A stretch of 6,220 nucleotides of DNA from an uncultured Mollicutes bacterium. Its GTDB lineage: Bacteria > Bacillota_I > Bacilli_A > Acholeplasmatales > Anaeroplasmataceae. The translations under genes were made by a program, and so were the position numbers. Below are positions 1 through 6,220 of this stretch, in pieces (the stretch's first letter is position 1; the number at the start of each line of letters is the position of its first letter). Location of the stretch: the NCBI GenBank assembly GCA_900547045.1, contig URFB01000075.1, positions 1 to 6,220 of the forward strand. The letters run 5' to 3'. Below the pieces are notes generated by a model, which was not told the origin of the DNA, ran no database searches, and saw only the letters and a program-made list of their open reading frames with translations.

Positions 1-1088
1 GCTTAGATCAATTAGATCAAAATATTTTTAATAATTTATATCATAATGCCAGTGAGGTATTTTGCTCATACGTCAATATTGATTTAAAAACAATGGAGGA
101 TTTCGCAAATTCAAGCCTTGTAGATGATTCAAGCTTGAAATTAAATCTTGTAGAATCAAGACCATATTCTAAGCTATATTCTAAAACGGAATTTAGAAAG
201 AAGGAGTATGCTCTAAATTTAGTTAGTACTAAAGCTTCACAAGATAAAGTACTAAGAGGTCCTTCAATTAAAGCAGATGAAATAAAATACCGTAGCCTTG
301 TTAGCTTTTTGAAAAATCCCTTTAAGGCTAAATTTGATTTTTTATTTAATGATTATGATGATACGTCAGATGAGGCTAAAAAATCCTTTGAGCCTTTTGA
401 GCTTGATTCCTTAACCTCTTTTAGCTTAATGAGGGATATAATGATTGAATTATTTTTGCCAAATCCTAATTTAGATCATATTTTTAAGGAATATAAGCTA
501 AGACATAAGCTTCCATATCTTGATTTTAAAGCAGAATTTGATACTATGTGCAATAACGTCCAAAATTATAAAAATGCTATCAGTGCTGGTCGTCTTGAGG
601 ATAGCTTTTCACTAATTTTAGATGATTGGGTTCTGAGCGTTAATGATAAATTTATTGTATCTGAGGAAGAAGCTAGTATAAGCTTTTATAGCTTAAATAA
701 GTATGATAAGCCTAAAATAAAAAATTATTTAGCGATTTATATTATTTCTCTTGCCTATATTATTAAAAATAATATTAATAATGCTAGAATTTATTTATAT
801 GTAAGTGAAATTGAAAAAAAGGAATATGATATATCAATTACGGAGGCTAAGGATATTTTAAAGCAAATGTATCAGGAATATTTTAATTTTAAGGATACGA
901 TTATGTTTAAAATAGAAAAAATGGAGGATGCAGAATATGCTTCAGCCTTAGCTGATAGCTATTCATCTTATAGTGATACGATGAAAATGGTTGATGTGAA
1001 GGAATCCGCTGGCTTTACAAGAGAAAATTTTGACCAAAAATGGCAGGCTTATAGGGATTTAGTTCTAAAATGGGTAAGGTATAGGTGA
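1..1088 (+). CDS. recC: RecC, exonuclease V gamma subunit (C-terminal part, 5' end outside window)
   Basis: This is the 3' part of recC. The reading frame is open from the first complete codon at 3, so the ATG at 93 is an internal Met, not the start. 361 codons are visible, about one third of a typical RecC (about 1100 residues in E. coli). RecC is the scaffold of RecBCD: it splits the duplex, passes the strands to RecB and RecD, and reads Chi. Family match rests on the conserved start of the C-terminal nuclease-like domain. Numbering from the codon at 3, residues 94-115 carry the S-L-x-x-F-L-x-N-P-x-x-A pattern of RecC (RFWRHPVR-like in E. coli). A spacer follows, then EPFELDSL at 130-137, matching the EPF-L-L block of RecC. 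No PD-(D/E)XK catalytic set is evident, as expected for this inactive domain. The stop TGA (1086-1088) lies 4 bases before recB. Assignment is from remembered family motifs plus gene order; the sequence is divergent, so somewhat less certain than recB and recD. Confidence 0.85.
   Translation, partial: LDQLDQNIFNNLYHNASEVFCSYVNIDLKTMEDFANSSLVDDSSLKLNLVESRPYSKLYSKTEFRKKEYALNLVSTKASQDKVLRGPSIKADEIKYRSLVSFLKNPFKAKFDFLFNDYDDTSDEAKKSFEPFELDSLTSFSLMRDIMIELFLPNPNLDHIFKEYKLRHKLPYLDFKAEFDTMCNNVQNYKNAISAGRLEDSFSLILDDWVLSVNDKFIVSEEEASISFYSLNKYDKPKIKNYLAIYIISLAYIIKNNINNARIYLYVSEIEKKEYDISITEAKDILKQMYQEYFNFKDTIMFKIEKMEDAEYASALADSYSSYSDTMKMVDVKESAGFTRENFDQKWQAYRDLVLKWVRYR
1083..1088 (+). promoter_or_regulatory. 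Probable ribosome binding site of recB
   Basis: AGGTGA at 1083-1088 resembles a Shine-Dalgarno site. It lies 4 bases before the recB ATG at 1093 and contains the recC stop codon (TGA, 1086-1088). A second candidate, AAGG at 1076-1079, is 13 bases upstream of the ATG, rather far. The overlap with the recC stop suggests that ribosomes finishing recC re-initiate on recB. An in-frame TAA at 1075-1077 closes the recB frame upstream, and only ATA, GGT, GAT and TTT-type codons lie between, so ATG 1093 is the only reasonable start. Confidence 0.6.
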
Positions 1089-1092
1089 TTTT

Positions 1093-4000
1093 ATGAAAAT
1101 ATTTGATATTAATAGTTTTAATATAAATACTAATTGCTCTATTGCAGCCTCAGCTGGAACAGGAAAAACCTACAGCCTTGTTAAAATTATTGCTAAATTA
1201 GTAGAGAATAAGGTTGATATTAACAAAATTTTAATTGTTACCTATACCGATAAGGCAGCTGGTGAGCTTAAGATTAAGATTGGAAAAGAGCTTAAAAGGG
1301 ATTTAACTAATGCTCATATTGGTACTATACACTCATTTTGTCAGGATACCCTAAAGGAGCTTTATTTTGATATGGGCTTAGCATCAAGCCTTGAATTAGT
1401 CGATGATTATAAATTAGATGATTTATATGATACATTTATAAGAGAAAAGCTTTATGATGGCAGTATTTTATCATCTGATGCTAAGGAAGGCTATTGTAAT
1501 ATTAGACAAATAGCTAATAAGCTATATTTAGATAAAAAGGGTAATTTAGTTGATGATATTGTTTATTATGATAAGGCAAAGGAATTCTTTTATTATTTAA
1601 AGCAGGATTTAAAGAGCCTTATTAATAAAGCAGAAAATGAAATTGATGATTTCTTCAAAAATTTTGATTATGCTAGGATTAAGGATGATGAGATAAAAAA
1701 GGAATATCATCATTTTATTGATGATTATTTTCAAGCCTTAGGATCTTTAGATCCTAATGAACAAAAGGCCATTAGGGAAGTAAGAGCGGCTATTAGTAAA
1801 ACGGCTAGGCTTACATCATCAACCCTAGATAAAACATCCTTAGAGTATTTAAAAAGAGCTAAAAATAATGTTAAGTTTGATAAGGACATTGATAGCAGCT
1901 TATTCAAATATTTAAATCTTGCGCAGGAATTTTATCTTTTATGTACGAAGGAAAAGAAGGAGCATGGCTGGATTAGCTTTAATGATATGCTTTCTGAGGT
2001 AAGAGAAGCGGTCATTAATTCCTTGTCATTTAAGGAAAAGCTTCAGGCTAAATATGATTATGCCATTATTGATGAGTTTCAGGATACTAATCAAATTCAA
2101 TGGGATATTTTTAAAAATGTCTTTTTAGACAGTCCCAAAAATCATCTTATTGTTGTAGGAGATAACAAGCAATCAATTTATTCCTTTCAGGGAGCAGATG
2201 TGGCTGTTTATAATAATGCCTGCAAGGAAATTGCTTCCAATGGGGAGGAATATCTACTTCCTAATAACTATCGTTCTTCAGCGTCAATGATTGCTGGCTA
2301 TAATGAAATATTCAAAGCCGAAAGCTTTAAATCCTTAGCCTATCGTGATGTTAAAGCTGGAAGCCCTTCAATTAAGGCGAAGTATAAGGGAAATGAAATA
2401 AAGGGTATTTCCATTATTGCAAATGAAAATGACGATATTTCTGATTATGATTTTGCTAAAAAAACGGCTGAGCTTATTATTGATTATTGTACTAAGGATG
2501 AAAATGGTAATACTAATTTACGTATTATTGATAACCATAATCAAGAAAGAAATGTTAGCTTTAATGATTTCATGATTATCTCACGTGCAAGAAAGAAATT
2601 TTCTGATTTTATTGAAATATTTAATAAAATTGGTATTCCTTTTGTTATTTATAAGGATAATAGTTTATTTTCAGGGGTTGAATGTGCGCAGTGGATTTGC
2701 TTAATTGATGCCTTATTAAAGCCTGATTTTACGGGTAATAATCGTAAGGCCTTTAGAAAGCTTTTATATACGAAGTTTTTTGGCTTAACCCTTGAGGAAG
2801 CCTCAAGCAGTGATTTTGATAGAGATGATAACGATGAAATGAAGCTTGTCATTTACTGGAAGGAATTAGCTTCTGATTTTAAATATAATGAGCTAATTGA
2901 ATCAATTTTATCAGATTCAAGATTAAATGAGGTCCTAGGAAATATTACAAGTGTTCAAAGATATAATGTCTTTAGACAAATTGGTGATTATGCCCTATCC
3001 TATTTGCTAGCTGGAAATAATCTTTTTTCTCTTAAGAAAAGATTATTAACCCTTGAGGCTAACGATTCACTTGATGAGCTTAATGTGGATATTGTAGCGA
3101 AGGGAACTGATTTTGATAGTGTTGAGCTAATGACTATTCACGCCTCGAAGGGTCTTGACCGTCCAATTGTTATTGTAGCTAACGCTATCTCTAAAAGGCG
3201 TAATTCAGGTGGTCTTAGGATTATTCGTCAGGATAAGGCATATTTGACCTATTTAAATGCGATAAAGGATCTTAATGGTAATATAATTGGTAAGGATAAT
3301 AGTAGTGATGAGATAGAAAGGCTTTATTATGTAGCCTATACAAGAGCTAAAAATCTAATGATTTTACCTTATTCTAAAGATTCTATGATTGCTGAATTTT
3401 ATAAGAATAATCAGGATAAGTATAATGCCTTAGACGCAAAATTATCATTTGATGATTTAAATCAAAGTCTTAAGCAAATTATCGGTGTAAATAAGGCTGA
3501 GGCCCTAAAGGAGAAGGAAGATCAGGAGGCTATTCTTAAAGATATTTCTTCTAAAATGAAGGCTCATAATATTTATAAGCATTCATATGCATCTATGAGT
3601 AAAGCGGTTTTGAAATCATTAGTTTTAGATGATTCCTTAAATCAAAATAAGGAAGGAATTGAAATTGAAGAGCCTTTATTTAATATTGATACTAATTGTA
3701 TACCAGCAGCTTTAGAATATGATGATTCTAATCCTAAAGAAATTCCAAACAAATTTCCAAGAGGTGCTGAAATTGGAACCTGTCTTCATGAAATATTTGA
3801 AAATTTTGAATTTAAGGATATCGCAAATGAAAAAGCCCTTAGGCTAGTAATTGATGAGCGCCTTAGCGCTAATAAAATAAAGCTTAATGATGAGCAAATA
3901 AAATATATTTCAGGTATTGTTGGTGATACCTTAAATGCTAGACTTCCGCTAATTTGTGGAAGTAAAATTGAAGATAATCAATTTTTCTATTTGAAGGATA

Positions 4001-4464
4001 TTGAAGGAGATTGTCGTAAAGCGGAAATTGAATTCAATTTTAGTAATTTAATAAATGATTCCTTTTCAAATTATTATAATGGCTTTATTGATCTTATTAT
4101 TAAAAGAGGAGAGTATTATAGTATTCTAGATTGGAAATCAGATACGATAAATGATAAGGATTTATTAAGCTATAATAAGCTTCAAAATATAAAGCAAAGA
4201 GTAGATGAGCATTATGCTGTTCAAAGAGTGCTATATTCATACTGTCTTGTTAAATGGCTTTATGGCCTTGGTCTTGAAACTAGCCTTGATGAGGTCTTTA
4301 ATAAACATTTTGGTGGAATCTATTATGTTTTTATTAGAGGTACAAGGACTGATAGCTTTAATGGAATTTATGCTCAAAGCTGGAGATCATGGACTGATTT
4401 AGAATCAGCATTTAAGGAAATGCTTGCTAATCTAAAAAAAGAAGGTGCTAAAAATGACAAGTGA
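1093..4464 (+). CDS. recB: RecB, exonuclease V beta subunit (3'-5' helicase and nuclease)
   Basis: Complete RecB of 1123 residues (E. coli about 1180). It is the SF1A 3'-to-5' helicase motor and the only nuclease of the cytoplasmic RecBCD complex, and loads RecA after Chi. Helicase motifs in order: Walker A AASAGTGKT 18-26 (Lys25); Ia TYTDKAAGEL 50-59; TIHSFCQ 78-84; SFNDML 295-300; Walker B DEFQDT 327-332; III GDNKQSIYSFQGAD 356-369; IV NNYRSS 391-396; V MTIHASKGLD 680-689; VI YYVAYTRAK 745-753. A Lys/Glu-rich linker (about 775-830) leads to the nuclease domain. There, His899 (GTCLHEIFE) and the GFIDL Asp1000, DWKS Asp1013 and Lys1015 match the metal-binding and catalytic residues of E. coli RecB (H956, D1067, D1080, K1082), with identical spacing from D1000 to K1015. 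Gln1044-x3-Tyr1048 and FGGIYYVFIRG (1073-1083) complete the domain. The nuclease core has DWKS instead of the common DYKS. AddA is excluded by the RecC and RecD neighbours and the RecB-type FGG-FxRG ending. The gene should be fully active. Confidence 0.97.
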   Translation: MKIFDINSFNINTNCSIAASAGTGKTYSLVKIIAKLVENKVDINKILIVTYTDKAAGELKIKIGKELKRDLTNAHIGTIHSFCQDTLKELYFDMGLASSLELVDDYKLDDLYDTFIREKLYDGSILSSDAKEGYCNIRQIANKLYLDKKGNLVDDIVYYDKAKEFFYYLKQDLKSLINKAENEIDDFFKNFDYARIKDDEIKKEYHHFIDDYFQALGSLDPNEQKAIREVRAAISKTARLTSSTLDKTSLEYLKRAKNNVKFDKDIDSSLFKYLNLAQEFYLLCTKEKKEHGWISFNDMLSEVREAVINSLSFKEKLQAKYDYAIIDEFQDTNQIQWDIFKNVFLDSPKNHLIVVGDNKQSIYSFQGADVAVYNNACKEIASNGEEYLLPNNYRSSASMIAGYNEIFKAESFKSLAYRDVKAGSPSIKAKYKGNEIKGISIIANENDDISDYDFAKKTAELIIDYCTKDENGNTNLRIIDNHNQERNVSFNDFMIISRARKKFSDFIEIFNKIGIPFVIYKDNSLFSGVECAQWICLIDALLKPDFTGNNRKAFRKLLYTKFFGLTLEEASSSDFDRDDNDEMKLVIYWKELASDFKYNELIESILSDSRLNEVLGNITSVQRYNVFRQIGDYALSYLLAGNNLFSLKKRLLTLEANDSLDELNVDIVAKGTDFDSVELMTIHASKGLDRPIVIVANAISKRRNSGGLRIIRQDKAYLTYLNAIKDLNGNIIGKDNSSDEIERLYYVAYTRAKNLMILPYSKDSMIAEFYKNNQDKYNALDAKLSFDDLNQSLKQIIGVNKAEALKEKEDQEAILKDISSKMKAHNIYKHSYASMSKAVLKSLVLDDSLNQNKEGIEIEEPLFNIDTNCIPAALEYDDSNPKEIPNKFPRGAEIGTCLHEIFENFEFKDIANEKALRLVIDERLSANKIKLNDEQIKYISGIVGDTLNARLPLICGSKIEDNQFFYLKDIEGDCRKAEIEFNFSNLINDSFSNYYNGFIDLIIKRGEYYSILDWKSDTINDKDLLSYNKLQNIKQRVDEHYAVQRVLYSYCLVKWLYGLGLETSLDEVFNKHFGGIYYVFIRGTRTDSFNGIYAQSWRSWTDLESAFKEMLANLKKEGAKNDK
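4440..4447 (+). promoter_or_regulatory. Probable ribosome binding site of recD
   Basis: AGAAGGTG at 4440-4447 lies inside the end of recB and ends 6 bases before the recD ATG at 4454; the AAGG core is 8 bases from it, a good spacing. It supports ATG 4454 over the only other in-frame candidate, GTG at 4445, which sits within the site itself. The recD frame is closed upstream by TAA at 4433-4435. Directly before the site is a run of seven A (4434-4440). Confidence 0.65.
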
Positions 4465-6220
4465 TGAATTTATAGGCTTGCTAATAAAATATGATTTAAT
4501 GGATCCTTTATTTAAGGATGCTATCAATTATATTATCAAGCCTTTTGAGGAAAACGAGGATGTTATAAAGCTTATTGCCATTTATTTTAGCTATCTTTAT
4601 GATGGTTCAATCTGTATGCCTCTAGATTCAAGATTAAAGACAGGGTGGCAGGAGAAGTGTAAGGGCGAGAGTCTTATGCTTGAGGATGATTCTGTGGATA
4701 ATAATGAATTAGATGCCTTAAGCCAAGATGGCTCTAAAGCTATTGATAGTATCGCATGTCTTTATGCATCGAAGCTTCTGGCTGATGATAGCCTTTTTAA
4801 GGCTTATAAGGGCTTTTTATATGCTAAAAAATATTTTAATGCTAAGGAAGGCATTAAAAATTCGATTAATAGATTATTTAGCTTTAAAGAAAATCATACA
4901 ATTAATATTAATGTTTTAGATTTTTGGCCAAGTGCTAAGGAAAAGCAAATTGAGGTTATTAGTAAGGGAATTGGTCAAAATTTGATTGTTACTGGAGGAC
5001 CTGGTACTGGTAAGACTACCTCCGTATTTTATTTACTTTTAATGCTTTTAAACAAGCATCCAGATTATGAGATTTATCTTACTGCTCCTAGTGGTAAGGC
5101 TGCATCAAGAATTAAGGAAAGTATTAATGAGGCTATTGCTAAGGTGTCATTCAAGGGCTTTGATAAGGAGCTTGGTGCCTTAGCTAAGCTTAAGGAATAT
5201 ACTATTCATAGGCTTTTAGGCTTTGATTTTGAAAAAGGAAGCTTTATTTATAACCATAAGAAGCAATTTAACTCTCATTCGATTTTTATTATTGATGAGG
5301 CTAGTATGATCGATGTATGTCTATTTGATTCATTACTTGAGGCTATTCCTACGGGTGCTAGAGTCTTTTTTCTAGGTGATAAATATCAGCTACCATCTGT
5401 TGAGTGTGGGGCAGTATTAGCTGATTTACTTGATTGTCCTGCTTTAGATGATAAAAAGGTAGAGCTTGTAGAATCAAATCGCTTTAGCAGTGAATCAGAA
5501 ATTGGTGCTTTAGCACGAAAAGTAAATCAAGAAGAGGAAATCAAGGATGTCTTATGGAAGCCTGCAGCAGATTTTAGCTTAGATAACAGGAATGGTAATT
5601 ATCCAGTTTATTATTATGATATAAAGGATAATTATGATGATTTTAAGAAAATAATTGAAAAATGGGCAGTAAGCTTTTGGCAGTCTCAGGAAAATTTATG
5701 TCAAGGAGTTAAATTTGATGTTGATTCTCTAGATAATGTTTTTAAGATCATTGATGATGCAAGAATCCTAACCTGCCTTAATAAGGGTCGCTATGGTGTT
5801 AGCTCAATTAACAATTTAGTCAAAAATTATTCTTGTAGCACGAATATTACAAATAAAAATTCCTACAATGTAGGAATGCCAGTAATGATTACTAAAAATA
5901 ATAGTGAGCTTGACCTTTATAATGGTGATACAGGTATAATTGTAAGCCTAGAGGGCTTAGATACCTTATTCCTTTTAATTGAAAAGAATAATGAAAAATA
6001 TAAAAATGATTCTTTATTTGCTAAGGACGAATTATTAAAATTAGGAAAATATATGCTTTATCCCTTAAGAATGCTTGATTTAAGCAAGATGATGCTTGCC
6101 TATGCTATAACGGTACATAAGGCTCAAGGATCGGGATATAAAAATATTATGGTTATTTTACCAAATAAAAGCGGTCATCCGATGCTAAATAAGCAAATTT
6201 TGTATACCGCTATTACAAAA
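4454..6220 (+). CDS. recD: RecD, exonuclease V alpha subunit (5'-3' helicase; 3' end outside window)
   Basis: The frame is open without a stop from ATG 4454 to the window edge, giving 589 residues (E. coli RecD 608). By comparison, roughly 30-50 C-terminal residues are missing. RecD is the SF1B 5'-to-3' helicase of RecBCD and, in E. coli, is needed for its nuclease activity and Chi response. An N-terminal region (1-155) carries the RecD-type DGSICMPL (50-57) and LYAKKYF (122-128) patterns that precede the motor. Motor motifs follow: Q-motif-like Gln165; Walker A GGPGTGKT 181-188 (Lys187, equivalent to E. coli K177); Ia TAPSGKAA 210-217; TIHRLLG 250-256; Walker B DEASM 281-285; III GDKYQLPSV 308-316; IV ESNRF 340-344; ILTCLNKGRYGV 438-449; GMPVMIT 474-480 with LYNGDTGI 488-495; V TVHKAQGS 553-560; and the start of VI, LYTAITK 583-589. 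The last residue is Lys where the family normally has Arg. The gene overlaps recB by 11 bases in the +1 frame. Gene order and length favour RecD of RecBCD over the stand-alone RecD2. Confidence 0.96.
   Translation, partial: MTSDEFIGLLIKYDLMDPLFKDAINYIIKPFEENEDVIKLIAIYFSYLYDGSICMPLDSRLKTGWQEKCKGESLMLEDDSVDNNELDALSQDGSKAIDSIACLYASKLLADDSLFKAYKGFLYAKKYFNAKEGIKNSINRLFSFKENHTININVLDFWPSAKEKQIEVISKGIGQNLIVTGGPGTGKTTSVFYLLLMLLNKHPDYEIYLTAPSGKAASRIKESINEAIAKVSFKGFDKELGALAKLKEYTIHRLLGFDFEKGSFIYNHKKQFNSHSIFIIDEASMIDVCLFDSLLEAIPTGARVFFLGDKYQLPSVECGAVLADLLDCPALDDKKVELVESNRFSSESEIGALARKVNQEEEIKDVLWKPAADFSLDNRNGNYPVYYYDIKDNYDDFKKIIEKWAVSFWQSQENLCQGVKFDVDSLDNVFKIIDDARILTCLNKGRYGVSSINNLVKNYSCSTNITNKNSYNVGMPVMITKNNSELDLYNGDTGIIVSLEGLDTLFLLIEKNNEKYKNDSLFAKDELLKLGKYMLYPLRMLDLSKMMLAYAITVHKAQGSGYKNIMVILPNKSGHPMLNKQILYTAITK

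Noticed and set aside
93..1088. A complete gene starting at ATG 93
   Set aside because: The same frame is open without a stop back to position 3, and the encoded part matches only the C-terminal region of RecC, so the ATG is internal.
1258..1265. Chi-like octamer GCTGGTGA
   Set aside because: One mismatch from E. coli Chi (GCTGGTGG). I saw no exact copy on either strand, Chi differs between lineages, and a single near-match has no weight.
1741..1754. Inverted repeat GGATCT-TT-AGATCC
   Set aside because: A 14-base near-perfect palindrome inside recB coding sequence, with a 2-base loop and no T-run; too short to be a terminator or operator and probably chance.
2649..2852. Minus-strand open frame of 67 codons
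   Set aside because: It lies entirely inside recB between conserved helicase motifs, is Ser/Leu/Lys-rich with no recognisable domain, and is antisense shadow.
4205..4402. Plus-strand open frame of 65 codons
   Set aside because: Out-of-frame shadow of the conserved RecB nuclease C-terminus (Gln1044 to the FGG motif); hydrophobic only because of shifted AT-rich codons.
1093..4464. AddA rather than RecB
   Set aside because: AddA would be paired with AddB and carry the AddB/AddA iron-sulphur context; here the partners are RecC-like and RecD, and the nuclease domain ends with the RecB FGG-x-YxFxRG pattern.
4728..4919. Plus-strand open frame of 63 codons resembling a small membrane protein
   Set aside because: Out-of-frame shadow of the RecD N-terminal domain; the overlying frame is continuous and carries RecD motifs, and no start signal is evident.
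1..6220. Possible novel defence or mobile system
   Set aside because: All coding sequence is accounted for by recC, recB and recD with recognised motifs; no transposase, repeat array, toxin or accessory gene is present in the window.

Overview
The window is one continuous stretch of a recC-recB-recD operon, all on the + strand and with almost no non-coding DNA. It holds the C-terminal third of RecC (open at the left edge), a complete RecB of 1123 residues, and RecD from its start codon to helicase motif VI (open at the right edge). Together these make the heterotrimeric RecBCD enzyme (exonuclease V), which processes double-strand DNA ends for RecA-dependent recombination and degrades linear foreign DNA.

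Layout: recC occupies 1-1088. A 4-base gap (TTTT) separates it from recB at 1093-4464. recD starts at 4454, inside the last codons of recB (11-base overlap), and runs off the end at 6220. Spacing this tight implies one transcript with translational coupling. No promoter, terminator, RNA gene, mobile element, repeat array or CRISPR is visible, and no gap exceeds 4 bases. The operon ends lie outside the window.

Organism: the DNA is very AT-rich (roughly 30% GC by eye). Asp, Asn, Lys and Ile are abundant, and TTA, AAT, GAT and ATT codons dominate. The standard bacterial code fits: both visible stops are TGA, at the expected protein ends, and TGG encodes Trp. A true RecBCD rather than AddAB is typical of Proteobacteria, Chlamydiae, Actinobacteria and some spirochaetes such as Borrelia, and is unusual in most low-GC Firmicutes. 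I cannot assign a genus; a low-GC host-associated or gut bacterium is a reasonable guess only.

Function: every catalytic motif that can be checked in RecB (both helicase and nuclease) is intact. RecD is intact up to motif VI, where the last codon in the window reads Lys at a position normally occupied by Arg. Overall this is core DNA-repair machinery rather than a new system. The points most worth a second look are that RecD motif VI residue, a strong codon-context bias, and the recB/recD overlap with an A7 run just upstream.
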